NCBI RefSeq assembly: GCF_016428975.1
Contig: NZ_JAELTT010000012.1
Coordinates: 1 to 64,000, forward strand
Length of the DNA stretch: 64,000 bases
Source: Dyella sp. ASV21
GTDB lineage: Bacteria; Pseudomonadota; Gammaproteobacteria; Xanthomonadales; Rhodanobacteraceae
Direction: 5' to 3'
Shown here in pieces: positions 50,644 to 59,335 of the stretch. Below the pieces are notes generated by a model. That model saw only the letters and a program-made list of their open reading frames with translations. It was not told the origin of the DNA and did no database searches. The translations under genes and the position numbers were made by a program. Position 1 is the stretch's first letter. The number at the start of each line of letters is the position of its first letter.

Positions 50644-50693
50644 CCAGGTCCCCACCAAAGGAGCCGCGAGCAGCTGCTTTGGTGGGAACCTGG
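50644..50693 (-). promoter_or_regulatory. Long leader hairpin before the 59-residue gene
   Basis: CCAGGT-c-CCCACCAAAG pairs with CTTTGGTGGG-a-ACCTGG, giving 16 paired bases with one mismatch and a 16-base loop. A second hairpin, with GAATGG-att-CCATTC, lies at about 50733-50750 in the same 150-base leader. Confidence 0.65.
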
Positions 50694-50769
50694 TCGTCAC
50701 CGTGGAGGTGTCGGTGAGCGCGGCTCCGGGCGAATGGATTCCATTCACCACGGAGCGGGCTGACTGCTA

Positions 50770-51075
50770 TCAGTCGTTCGAGCAAGTTGCAGCTTCCACC
50801 GGGACGTTACCGGTAGCGGCCGCTTCGACGACTGCGTCGATCTTGTTGGTCTGGCCAGAGGCATAGGCAACAAGACCCGAAACGCTGCAATTCCTGGTTG
50901 CGGCGGATTCGGCAGAGTGATGCGAGTGAATCAGCACCTTGGCGGCGCCGACGACGAGCAGAACGGTGAGAACGAACACCCAGAGAGCCGGGCTGGTCCA
51001 CAGGCTGGAGCCTGCAGCAGTACGAGCGTGAGCGTTGGTGTCAGCGATCCAGAACGAACCATTGTTACGACGCAT
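50770..51075 (-). CDS. Single-pass membrane protein
   Basis: A 101-residue protein (MRRNNGSFWIADTNAHARTA). There is one membrane helix near residues 29-50 (ALWVFVLTVLLVVGAAKVLI). The rest is a short external or cytoplasmic domain with two cysteines (RNCSVSG and ATCSND), possibly forming a disulfide. GGAG precedes the ATG. It is the first gene after the long divergent region and has a leader like that at 45494. Confidence 0.68.
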   Translation of the reverse strand: MRRNNGSFWIADTNAHARTAAGSSLWTSPALWVFVLTVLLVVGAAKVLIHSHHSAESAATRNCSVSGLVAYASGQTNKIDAVVEAAATGNVPVEAATCSND

Positions 51076-51822
51076 GGGAAAACTCCAATCCCGCCGTGCC
51101 GAGCGGGTAGAAGAAAAGGCAACTCCCCGTGGCACTTCGGGAAGGAATGAGCTTCCCGGGCATGCATGCGTCATCCGTGAGGATGGCAAAGCATCCCCAG
51201 GAGGAATGGAATCTGCGCAGACGTCGCCGCGAGGGCGCGCTGTCCGAAGACAAAATCTGCGGAGGTGAATCTCGCGCGTGGGCGACCGGCGACCAGAGGT
51301 CACGTCGGGCTCGCAAACGGGAGAAATCACCTAGACCAACGCAACACTTGGCCGGAGCTGTCCGGGGTGCGCAGGTCGATGTCATACGTCGGGGGCAGCG
51401 TCATTCCCGTGGGAATGGGCGCACGCTCGCACACGTATGGCCGGCAGAGAGCCGGGCTTAAGGGCAGCAAAGCTGCACGGTCGTCACGCGACAAGGCGAA
51501 GCGACGAGAGGGATTGATCCGATGGATCGAGAGGGAGGCGTTAGAGCCTTGTAAGACCTGTCTCTAGGAACAGGAACGGCCAGTCGAAGTGGGCCTCGTC
51601 ACTTGTGAGTCGCTCATGCAATGCATGGGACTCTCGAAAATCGGTGAGGTGAGGTTATGCGTGTGTGCCGAGAGCTGTCAAGCGCCGTGAGTGCCGCGTA
51701 ACAAGTTCACGCGCGACCGTCCGCTCCGGACCGGAAACGATGGCCGATAAAGGGAGCGTTTCGAGGGGCCGTTGGCGAGAGGGGCTTTGAGAATGACCTC
51801 ACCATAGCCAAGGAGTGCCCAC
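51076..51822. promoter_or_regulatory. 747-base divergent region with leader and copy B of the repeated element
   Basis: No convincing gene is seen. Next to the minus-strand gene lies the stem CGGGAAG/CTTCCCG (51138-51158). Its minus-strand sequence GTGCCACGGGGAG, TTCTTCT, ACCCG and CGGGAT-GGA is shared in order with the leader at 45494-45560. Copy B of the two-copy element is at 51558-51641 (CTGTCTC, ACAGGAACGGCC, GGGCCTCGTCAC, TCGAAAATC). The region must contain promoters for both directions. AAGGAG precedes the GTG at 51823. Confidence 0.55.
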
Positions 51823-52611
51823 GTGAGCGCTGTTCTCCAGAGTCAAGAAGAAGCGGCCGTCGCCGCTGCGCCAGCCCGCCCCAACGTCGACCGCCAAGCC
51901 GCCACCGCCGCTAAGAAGCGTCGGCGTGAAGAGGCGGCGAAGTGGCGTCCCGACCATTCGACCCCCTACTGGACCCACAAGCTCGAGCTGAAGACGGAAC
52001 AGGCCTCCTACGTCTACCACATGGCCTTGGTCATGGCTCAGCAGTCCCTGTATTTCTTCTATCACACCCTTCCCGACAACATCGACGCGATGGCCGCTGC
52101 GGAATCGGCGATCAGCACGCGCTTCGAAACCGTCGAGAAGCAGCTCAAGGACGAGATCGGCCGCCTGAAGATCATCGTTGACAGCATCGGCGCGGATCAG
52201 CCCGCCGGCTATTCGGGTGACATCGACGTGCACGAGGTGGCCATGTACACGCCAGAGGCCAAGCGCTTCGCCACGCTGGTCGAGAGCTACGACGAAATGG
52301 TCCAGCTCCTGGACGTGTTGTGGTTTGCGGCCCACTTCAATCGCAAGGTACGCGCCCAGAAGGTTCAGGAGTACCGCAACCTTCTGGTCTCGTTCTCTCG
52401 GTGGATCTACGTCGAAAGTCGGCGCGCCAAGAACGCTGTGCGCGAGCATCGCATGCTGCGCGATGCCAGTCGCATCGAGACCGCGCGCGTCAAGGCGACT
52501 GGGCAGCGTCGCGGTGATGGCGAGGTGGTCGTGGCCGAGCCGAAGGTGGACGCCGCCCCCGCTCCCGCGAAGGCCTCCAAGCGCGGACAGGCTGCCAGCG
52601 CTGAGGCCTGA
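51823..52611 (+). CDS. Unknown protein, possibly AcaB/DUF1845-like
   Basis: A 262-residue protein from GTG 51823. It has a basic Ala-rich N-terminus, then YWTHKLELKTEQASYVYHMA and SLYFFYHTLPDNIDAMAAAE, with long helices to residue 225 and a disordered tail. The pattern of conserved aromatic and helical segments recalls the AcaB/DUF1845 family of conjugative elements, but this is weak. Its stop overlaps the helicase start in TGATG, so it is coupled to a DNA helicase. Confidence 0.7.
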   Translation: MSAVLQSQEEAAVAAAPARPNVDRQAATAAKKRRREEAAKWRPDHSTPYWTHKLELKTEQASYVYHMALVMAQQSLYFFYHTLPDNIDAMAAAESAISTRFETVEKQLKDEIGRLKIIVDSIGADQPAGYSGDIDVHEVAMYTPEAKRFATLVESYDEMVQLLDVLWFAAHFNRKVRAQKVQEYRNLLVSFSRWIYVESRRAKNAVREHRMLRDASRIETARVKATGQRRGDGEVVVAEPKVDAAPAPAKASKRGQAASAEA

Positions 52612-54344
52612 TGCTTAATCCGGCCCAGCTCCAAGCTGTAAGGATGCCGGGGCACTGTCTGGTGACAGCGTGCCCGGGCTCCGGAAAGACAAAGCTGCTC
52701 GAACACCGAGCAGCTTTTTTGCTGGAACCGCCGGCAAACAAAGTGCTGGCCGTGACGTTCACGTCGGAGTCGGCCCAGGAGCTGGAGCACCGCATCCGGC
52801 ATCAGGCGCCCAACGCGCGGAACCGGCTACTCACGGGCACGTTTCATGCGCTGGCCAAGCGGCAGCTGCAACAGGCGCGTAAACGCGTGCAGCTGATCAA
52901 CGCCATGCGCCAGAACGACCTCCTTCGGCGCGCGTACCGCGAGACAATCAACCCCGACGACGGCATCTCGTTCGAGGATGCCCGGGCGTTCGTCGAGGAA
53001 ACGAAGGCCACCGTCGATCCCCTCCTCCCGGATCGGCGCAACAACCCAAAGGTCGACATGTTCCTGAAATACCAGGAGCTGCTTGACCAGACTGGCTCGT
53101 CCGACTTCGCCGACCTCCTGCTCAAAGCCGTTCGAGGCATGCGCGATGGCAGCGTCGCCCCGTTCAAGACCCCGTTCATGCTGGTCGACGAGTTTCAGGA
53201 CACCGACAAAGTGCAGCTCGCATGGATTGCCGAGCACGTCAGCCAGGGCACTAAGGTCACGGTAGTCGGTGACGACGACCAGTCGATCTATGAGTGGCGG
53301 CACGCGATGGGATATGTCGGGTTTGAGGATTTCCGTCGCCTCACCGACGCCCCGCACGTAAGTCTCGACACGACCTACCGGTGCGCTCGCGAGATCATGG
53401 AGCCAGCTTCCCTTCTCATCGCGCACAACGAAGAGCGCGTCGTGAAGTCGCTGACGACAGCGAACACCACCCGAGGCTCCACAGTGGTGAAGCCGTGTGC
53501 CGACAAAGAGGAAGAGTGGCTCGCTATTGCCACGGCCATTGCCGCGTCGGGCTCGCCCGGCGACTGGGCTGTGCTCGCGAGAACCAACGCTCAGTTGGAG
53601 GCGTTGGAGCAGTACATCGCCGGACGCGTCCCCACCATCCGTTCCGGCGGCACCAATTTCTGGGACCTGCGGGGCCCGGCCATCTATCTCGCCATTTGCG
53701 GCGCACTCACGAGCGGCAGCATGGCCGACCTTGACCAGGTTCTTGTCCGGGCCGGCGTCGGTGAGTCGCAGCTCGAGGCGCTGCATGAGGAGTGCCAGAG
53801 CAGACAGCCAGGCGCGGTGCATCGCTTCATCAACGGGGCGAAGAAGGCGTCCACGAAGGAGCCAGTCGAACGCTTACGAATCCTGATGCGCCAGTGGTCC
53901 GGGATGCTCGGTGGTACCGAGATCAACCTAGCTCTTCATGGGATCGCCAACTACATCAAGACGAACGTGAAGCTCTACGACAAAGAGCGCCGCGCCGATG
54001 AGATTGCCAAGGATGAGTCCCGACTGGACTCGTGTGCAGCGGCACTGAGTCGGCTTCGCGGACCGTTAGTCCAACGCATCCGCGCCGTGCTCCAGGAAGA
54101 GCGCGAGGAAGGTGGCGCCGCACGTCTGCTGACCTTTCATTCGTCGAAGGGACTGGAGTTTCCCAACGTCTGGATCATGGGCTGCGAGGAAGGCGTGATT
54201 CCCTCCACCAATAGTCCCCTCGAGGAGGAGCGGCGGCTTTTTTACGTCGGCATGACCCGAGCGAAACTCAACCTGACGATTTCGTACGTCGTGGACGAGA
54301 AGGCCCCACCGACGCGGTTCATCGCAGAGGCAGGACTGAAGTGA
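52611..54344 (+). CDS. UvrD/PcrA-like SF1 DNA helicase, second copy
   Basis: A 577-residue helicase, shorter than the one at 29699 and not closely similar. Motif I is TACPGSGKTKLLEH (residues 19-32), motif II MLVDEFQDTDKVQLAW, motif III VVGDDDQSIYEWRHAMGY, motif V LTFHSSKGLEFPNVWIMG and motif VI RRLFYVGMTRAKLNL. It has no long C-terminal extension. It starts a run of plus-strand genes to 55926. It is likely used in plasmid replication, conjugative DNA processing or repair. Confidence 0.93.
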   Translation: MLNPAQLQAVRMPGHCLVTACPGSGKTKLLEHRAAFLLEPPANKVLAVTFTSESAQELEHRIRHQAPNARNRLLTGTFHALAKRQLQQARKRVQLINAMRQNDLLRRAYRETINPDDGISFEDARAFVEETKATVDPLLPDRRNNPKVDMFLKYQELLDQTGSSDFADLLLKAVRGMRDGSVAPFKTPFMLVDEFQDTDKVQLAWIAEHVSQGTKVTVVGDDDQSIYEWRHAMGYVGFEDFRRLTDAPHVSLDTTYRCAREIMEPASLLIAHNEERVVKSLTTANTTRGSTVVKPCADKEEEWLAIATAIAASGSPGDWAVLARTNAQLEALEQYIAGRVPTIRSGGTNFWDLRGPAIYLAICGALTSGSMADLDQVLVRAGVGESQLEALHEECQSRQPGAVHRFINGAKKASTKEPVERLRILMRQWSGMLGGTEINLALHGIANYIKTNVKLYDKERRADEIAKDESRLDSCAAALSRLRGPLVQRIRAVLQEEREEGGAARLLTFHSSKGLEFPNVWIMGCEEGVIPSTNSPLEEERRLFYVGMTRAKLNLTISYVVDEKAPPTRFIAEAGLK

Positions 54345-54372
54345 CGCGTCAGCCATCAGGGAGGGACACCAT

Positions 54373-54783
54373 ATGGTGATTGAGCTTGCAGCCGCGATCC
54401 TTGTCGCCGGTCTGGGCACCGCGCTCTGGTACTCGCGTAGGGAGATTCGCCGGCGCGATGCGGTAATTACTGCGTACCGCACTCAGCTTGTCGTCTCCGA
54501 GCGATACCTGCGAGAGATCAAGCGCGCTCTTGCAGCCGACGGCGGAATCGCCCGGCCCATCTCCCACGCACGACGCATCGCAATAGACCTTGGCCAGTTC
54601 GGTGCCGCTTTCCTCAACCGATCGCCAGAGAACGCGTGGCGACTGCGTGAGATCGATCGCTACCTGCAGGCGGTCGGCGCCACGGTTGGTCTTCCCACAC
54701 AGGCCGCCATGCCTGCGAAGGACGCGAGTTTCGAGCGCACGTATGCACCCCTCGCCCGATACATCGACCACGACATCCACTAA
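54373..54783 (+). CDS. Small membrane-anchored protein
   Basis: A 136-residue protein with one N-terminal membrane helix (VIELAAAILVAGLGTALWYS). A cytoplasmic helical part follows, with REIRRRDAVITAYRTQLVVS and RLREIDRYLQAVGATVGLP. It lies 28 bases after the helicase gene. No family is recognised. Confidence 0.7.
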   Translation: MVIELAAAILVAGLGTALWYSRREIRRRDAVITAYRTQLVVSERYLREIKRALAADGGIARPISHARRIAIDLGQFGAAFLNRSPENAWRLREIDRYLQAVGATVGLPTQAAMPAKDASFERTYAPLARYIDHDIH

Positions 54784-54806
54784 TCGAGCACGGAGTAGCC
54801 CGTTCC

Positions 54807-55421
54807 ATGAATCGCAGTCGCTTGGCCCTACGGTTTCTCTTCTTCTCTGCAGCTGTGCTGCCGCTAGCCCACCTGGTCTTGGCGCGGACGTCCCTTTCCG
54901 TTCCGTTGGCGCTCGTCCTCGTTGGGTTGAGCCTTGCCGGGTTCATTGGCCTGGGTTTCGTAGAAACGTCGCTCGGTGTTTGGTCCATCCGCGACCTTCT
55001 GCCCGCGCGCGGAGACATCTGCTCAGTCCCCGCCGACCCCGTCGAGCCCGAACCGGAAGGCTGGTACGCGGCCTTGGCGATCCTCGGACAGGTGCCGGCC
55101 ACCTTTGCAGGGGCTGTCGTGATCGGGGCGCCGGCATTCATCCTAAGCATCATCTTTAGTCCGCTTGGCTTCACCTACGGGCACACTTTCTCCCGGCGCC
55201 TCGCCGCGAAGGTGCCCTACATATTCGCGTGCGGGGGGTTCTTCCTCGTGGCGGCGCGGGAGCAGCCCGTTTGGATGGATCTCTCTGCGCACCAGCACTG
55301 GTCCAATGCCCAGTCCACTTTGGCTGTCGCGGCCATCCTCATCACTTTCTATGGTGTCTACGCTCTTGCCCTAAGGGGCACCGCGCGTGCGCGCCGCAAC
55401 CAAGGAGCTACCCATGTTTAA
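54807..55421 (+). CDS. Polytopic membrane protein
   Basis: A 204-residue protein with about five hydrophobic segments (residues 8-26, 30-52, 87-120, 138-153 and 170-190). CSVPADPVEPEPEG forms a loop near residue 72. It may be conjugation-linked because it lies in the same region as the transfer genes, but nothing identifies it. It overlaps the next gene by 8 bases (ATGTTTAA). Confidence 0.7.
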   Translation: MNRSRLALRFLFFSAAVLPLAHLVLARTSLSVPLALVLVGLSLAGFIGLGFVETSLGVWSIRDLLPARGDICSVPADPVEPEPEGWYAALAILGQVPATFAGAVVIGAPAFILSIIFSPLGFTYGHTFSRRLAAKVPYIFACGGFFLVAAREQPVWMDLSAHQHWSNAQSTLAVAAILITFYGVYALALRGTARARRNQGATHV

Positions 55422-55926
55422 GGAATTCGGCTTCATTGAAGCCCTGCCCTACTTGTGCATCGCAATCGGTGCCGTGCTCGGGAGGGGCGCGGGCGCTCTT
55501 GCGGACGCTGAGAAGGCAGGATTGCTGGCCGGCGCCGCGCCGGCGTCCAAGGACGGAGATCCTTCCATCACAGCCGCGCCTGAGGCCGCCACCACGGTTG
55601 TGGACCGCCGCGCGGACGCCGGCGAAGCTCTGCTGCGCAAGCCGGTACCGCCGCAGCGTATCGGAATGGCGCGATCGCGTGATGACAACAGGGAGGACTT
55701 CGCTACCTCCATGGTGGTGGCCGCGGCGACGCACAGCGCCGTCGCAGGCACTCTCGCCGGCGGTTCGCTGACTGGGGCGCTGGTAGGCAGCGCACTTACA
55801 GACGACGACCGTCAGAGCCGATTGAACGATCAGTGCACGACCGCCGAAGACCGCGACAGCTGGAGCGATCAGGACAATGATTCGTGCTCGTCGTCCGCCG
55901 ATTCGGACTCTTCCGACGACGACTAG
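55414..55926 (+). CDS. Protein with membrane-like N-terminus and Ser/Asp-rich tail
   Basis: A 170-residue protein from ATG 55414 (MFKEFGFIEALPYLCIAIGA). A hydrophobic start is followed by an Ala-rich region, a Gly-rich hydrophobic patch (THSAVAGTLAGGSLTGALVG) and a final 35 residues nearly all Asp, Ser, Gln and Cys. The tail resembles a charged disordered or metal-binding segment. Last gene of the operon; a terminator follows. The function is unknown. Confidence 0.65.
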   Translation: MFKEFGFIEALPYLCIAIGAVLGRGAGALADAEKAGLLAGAAPASKDGDPSITAAPEAATTVVDRRADAGEALLRKPVPPQRIGMARSRDDNREDFATSMVVAAATHSAVAGTLAGGSLTGALVGSALTDDDRQSRLNDQCTTAEDRDSWSDQDNDSCSSSADSDSSDDD

Positions 55927-55954
55927 CGCACGGCAAGCACGACGTGTGGCGTCC

Positions 55955-55986
55955 AGGCTCGTCAGGTCACTGACGGGCCTTTCTTA
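55955..55986 (+). terminator. Rho-independent terminator of the plus-strand operon
   Basis: AGGC-t-CGTCAG, loop gtca, CTGACG-g-GCCT, then TTTCTT. The stem has 10 pairs and one mismatch. It lies 29 bases after the stop at 55926. Confidence 0.88.
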
Positions 55987-56139
55987 TTGCTGCAGCAAAT
56001 TGTGGTCTACTCGCCAGGGTTGCGCGCCGCCGGCGATCGGTCGGTGGCCTGGCGGCGCCAAGCACGCTGGCCATGGTCGAAGCGATTCCACGCAACACGC
56101 AAGTACGCCGGCGCAGGTCTGCGTGGACCCACAAAGAGC

Positions 56140-56163
56140 GATGGGCGCCAATCGGCGCCCATC
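56140..56163 (-). terminator. Stem-loop after the DUF4400 gene
   Basis: A perfect 10-bp stem GATGGGCGCC/GGCGCCCATC with loop AATC lies 36 bases downstream of the minus-strand stop at 56199. On the minus strand CTCTTTG follows. It probably ends the transfer operon. Confidence 0.7.
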
Positions 56164-56198
56164 TCAGCTTCGGTCGTGCCGCCCCGCGAGAGCCGTTC

Positions 56199-56852
56199 TC
56201 AGGCGCGCTTGGCGAACATGGAGATCGAGGTCCAGAGCGCGATGCTCATCAGCACGATCAGGACTGGAGTGAGGGTCGCCGGCAGCTGGATAGGGGAGAG
56301 GAGAAGAAGGAAGGCAAACAGGGGCATCGCGAACATGGCGTGTCGTCCAAGGACGTACATGTGGGGCGATGTCATGCCGAAGCCTGCAGCCTTGATCTTA
56401 CGGGACACAAACGCGTCGATGATGAAGGGAACGGCCACGACCAGCGCATACGTCCACCAGGTCGACGCCACCGCGATGCGAACAAAGAGCTGATAGAGGA
56501 GAGTCCAGCAGACCCGCAGCCGAGTTGCAGCCCAATCGCGAACGGGACTGAGGAAACCGTTGACCTTCGCGTCGGTGTCATCGGCCTCTTTGCCAGGCTC
56601 CATGATCTTGAAGGTGGCCTCGATCACGTGGGAATGCACAAAGGTAGCCTCCCACACCGAGCGCGCATTGCCTTCGGCACGCGCAGCCGCGCCCTCGCCG
56701 AGCACCAGGCGCGTCTGCGCCCTCTCCTCTTCCACCTGGCGCACCAGCCAGTCCTCCTTGACCAGGAAGACGTAGCCCATGGTCCAGCAGGCGATGAAGA
56801 TCAGCCCCCATTTCCAAAGGGTGAGTTCGCGGCCAGTGGCTGTCGAACTCAT
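56199..56852 (-). CDS. DUF4400 conjugative-element membrane protein
   Basis: A 217-residue protein with membrane helices near residues 13-31, 115-145 and 165-205. GLIFIACWTMGYVFLVKEDW near the start and TSPHMYVLGRHAMFAMPLFA near the end fit DUF4400, a family found beside traD in MobH plasmids and SXT/R391-like elements. Its role in transfer is not defined. It overlaps the preceding gene by ATGA and lies in the block with the coupling protein and relaxase. Confidence 0.8.
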   Translation of the reverse strand: MSSTATGRELTLWKWGLIFIACWTMGYVFLVKEDWLVRQVEEERAQTRLVLGEGAAARAEGNARSVWEATFVHSHVIEATFKIMEPGKEADDTDAKVNGFLSPVRDWAATRLRVCWTLLYQLFVRIAVASTWWTYALVVAVPFIIDAFVSRKIKAAGFGMTSPHMYVLGRHAMFAMPLFAFLLLLSPIQLPATLTPVLIVLMSIALWTSISMFAKRA

Positions 56853-57400
56853 GCCGCTACCTCTCCGAAGACGTCGTACTGTGCGTCGTTGTCGGATGCT
56901 TCGAGCAAGTGCATGTCATCAGGTTCGAGGACCCGATAAGCGATCGCCGCCGCAAAGCGACGTGGCGACTGCAGCTCGAAGCCGTCCCCCTGCAGGAGCG
57001 AAACTGTCGGCTCACCGTTGATCTCAATCCATTCTTGTAAGGGAGCATCCGAGCGCGGGTCCCACCGTCTGCCATTGGCCGCAATCTCGAGCTCCAGCAG
57101 GCGACTGACGTTGGCGAGCACCAGGTTGATGAACGCGCGCGCCGCCGCCTCGCCCTCCTCCCTGGACGCTGCGGGGATCGCTTCCTCGAGGAAATGGCTA
57201 AGGAGGCTCTTCTGCGTGAAGGGATAAACGATGTGCGGTGGCATGAACCAGGCGAGCCGGAGCGCCACGTCCCGCAGGCGCGGTACACGACTGAAAAGGA
57301 CCGCGGCAATGTCGGTCATGCGGAGCACGTCCAGCGAGCGCTTGAGCAAGATCTGAGCCTCGTCAGGCGGGACGATGGAGGTGGGTGCGGTCATTTCCAT
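56849..57400 (-). CDS. Transfer-region protein, unknown
   Basis: A 183-residue soluble protein from ATG 57400 (MEMTAPTSIVPPDEAQILLK), chosen because GAGGAAC precedes it; an earlier ATG at 57415 is possible. It contains FMPPHIVYPFTQKSLLSHFL and RFAAAIAYRVLEPDDMHLLE. It lies between the coupling protein and the DUF4400 gene and is coupled to the latter. A similar unnamed gene occupies this place in related transfer clusters, so a transfer role is likely. Confidence 0.7.
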   Translation of the reverse strand: MEMTAPTSIVPPDEAQILLKRSLDVLRMTDIAAVLFSRVPRLRDVALRLAWFMPPHIVYPFTQKSLLSHFLEEAIPAASREEGEAAARAFINLVLANVSRLLELEIAANGRRWDPRSDAPLQEWIEINGEPTVSLLQGDGFELQSPRRFAAAIAYRVLEPDDMHLLEASDNDAQYDVFGEVAA

Positions 57401-57418
57401 GAAGTTCCTCTGCATTCC

Positions 57419-59335
57419 TTATGCGGCCTTCTTCAATTCGAGAGCATCTTTCAGGATGGGGATGCGGCCCTTTACTAGCCTGCCACCTGATACCTGCGCG
57501 AAGAATTCGAGGTTGGGAAGGCAACCCAGTACGTCCGGAGCGACCATCGGTGCTTCGGTTTCCTTCATTGCCTCGGTGATCTTGTAGCCAAACGCGCCCG
57601 GCGAGTCGGACTTTGCATCGGTTGCCTGCGAGTACTCGATGTGGCGCACGACCGTGGTCGGGAACGTCTCAGCGATGTACTCCTGGGTTCCACCGTCAAT
57701 GGTGCGAAGGACGATCTTGTTGTTGAGGTTTCCGAGCACCATGCGCGCCTTCGTTTCGCTGCCGACCTTGGCCGCGAAGTCAGCGAACGTCTGGGTGGCG
57801 ATCACCAGGCGGATGGCCGAGCCGCCGGCCTTGTTGAGCAGCTGGATCAGCTTGTCGCTCACCAGCTCCGCCGCTTCGTCGATGATGAGGGTGACCGGCC
57901 GCAGCTTGGCGGACGAGCGCTCCCGCTCCAGCTGCTCGCCTCGGCGCTTGATGAACTCGATGAAGTCGACATTGTCTTCGTAGTTGTAGCGATCGCCGGA
58001 GACTGAGGTCATGTCGGAGATGAACATCGAGCCGATAGCCGAGGCCACCATGCTGTCGGACATTGAGTCGAGGCCCAGGTAGCACACCTGGCCGTTGCGG
58101 ATGATGTTGGCGAAGTTGGTGATCGGGCGCTTGTCGTCCAGATCCGACGTATCCGGCGACAGCAAGTCACCTAGCGTGCCTGCCGTGAGCATCGTGAGCA
58201 CAGGGGTAAGGCTAGCCGTCATCTTCTGCTGATGGGCTTTGTCGTGCTCAAGGTCACTGATGAGGCCTTCAAGCACGCCGGACGGCGCCGTCTTTTGCAC
58301 CAAGGCCTTGTAGAAGGCAGCGTACGCGATCGCGACGTTGAGATCGTCCGTGCCCTTGGCCTTCTTGGTGTATCCCTTAACGTCCTCTCGCCAGTTGGGA
58401 ACGTGCTTGTCGAAGTAGGCTTCGCACGCGCGCACGACCAGCCAGTCCGGTCCGCTGTCGACGAAGCGCTTCAGGAGGCGAAGCGTCGGCTTGGAGTTGA
58501 TCAGCAGCAGACCTTCGATCAGGTTCGTGAGGATCATCCACGAGTGCGCGGTGAACGGGTCCGCACCGGTCTCCGATGGGATAAGCGACGCGATGCGCGT
58601 GGCCAGCTCCGTCGCGCGGTTGAAGTTCTTGAGCGGATCGATGCGCCAGCTGGTTTCCGGGAAAGCAGGGTGGAAGAAGACGAAGTCGGTCGGACGGCCC
58701 TGCAGGTGGCAGGCCTGCAGCGCGGACTCGGCCAGACCCTTGTCTCCCTTCGGATCCCAGATCAGCACCGCCTCGCCGCGTGCCACGGCCTGGTGAATGA
58801 TGGTGTCGAGCATTCGGCTCTTGCCGGCGCGCGTCGTGCCCACGAGAAGGATGTGGCCAGCCGTGTGGTCGAGCGGGATCTCGATGGGGCGTTCGCGCTC
58901 CATGCCGATGCCGTGGATCCATGGTTGACCCATGAAGGCATCGGCAGGCTGGTCTGGTGCCGACAGGCGCTGCGGATCCTGCCGCCTAAGCATGTGCGTC
59001 AGCTGGCACTCGGCTTGGGTCCAATCAAACCCGTAGCCCAGGAAGATTGTGCGCTGACTCAACGCGACGCGGTCGTTTAGTTCCTGGCGCGACTGGAAGG
59101 TGACGCCCACGCCGGCGAGGAACTTCTGTTGTCGGTACCGGCGCAAGGCTTTCCGGCCGCGCACGATGAGCATCATCAGGCAGAACGAGGCGAATGCGAC
59201 AAACGCCGGCGAGCGAATGTCGGACGTCGCCCCCATCAAGCCCATGATGGCAAGGGCTGCGCCCCACGCCGCGGTCGAGTAGTACTCGTAGACCGGGCGG
59301 AAGGGATCTTCAAAGCGAAATACGGCTGCGCTCAT
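57419..59335 (-). CDS. traD: Type IV coupling protein TraD (VirD4/TraG family)
   Basis: A 638-residue protein. Two N-terminal membrane segments lie near residues 22-60. Walker A is ILLVGTTRAGKSRMLDTI near residue 170, with ALIWDPKGDKGLAESAL after it. Walker B is VTLIIDEAAELVSDK near 480 and LVIATQTFADFAAK follows. It forms the inner-membrane hexamer that hands the relaxosome to the type IV secretion channel. The start overlaps the relaxase stop by ATGA, typical of MobH systems where traI and traD are paired. No mating-pair genes are inside the window. Confidence 0.94.
   Translation of the reverse strand: MSAAVFRFEDPFRPVYEYYSTAAWGAALAIMGLMGATSDIRSPAFVAFASFCLMMLIVRGRKALRRYRQQKFLAGVGVTFQSRQELNDRVALSQRTIFLGYGFDWTQAECQLTHMLRRQDPQRLSAPDQPADAFMGQPWIHGIGMERERPIEIPLDHTAGHILLVGTTRAGKSRMLDTIIHQAVARGEAVLIWDPKGDKGLAESALQACHLQGRPTDFVFFHPAFPETSWRIDPLKNFNRATELATRIASLIPSETGADPFTAHSWMILTNLIEGLLLINSKPTLRLLKRFVDSGPDWLVVRACEAYFDKHVPNWREDVKGYTKKAKGTDDLNVAIAYAAFYKALVQKTAPSGVLEGLISDLEHDKAHQQKMTASLTPVLTMLTAGTLGDLLSPDTSDLDDKRPITNFANIIRNGQVCYLGLDSMSDSMVASAIGSMFISDMTSVSGDRYNYEDNVDFIEFIKRRGEQLERERSSAKLRPVTLIIDEAAELVSDKLIQLLNKAGGSAIRLVIATQTFADFAAKVGSETKARMVLGNLNNKIVLRTIDGGTQEYIAETFPTTVVRHIEYSQATDAKSDSPGAFGYKITEAMKETEAPMVAPDVLGCLPNLEFFAQVSGGRLVKGRIPILKDALELKKAA

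Noticed and set aside
33340-51180. CRISPR array, suggested by repeated hairpin motifs
   Set aside because: The motifs are separated by whole genes, vary in sequence and have no regular spacer length.
52827-53822. Minus-strand open frame of 331 codons
   Set aside because: It is antisense to the UvrD-like helicase with all its motifs in the plus frame.
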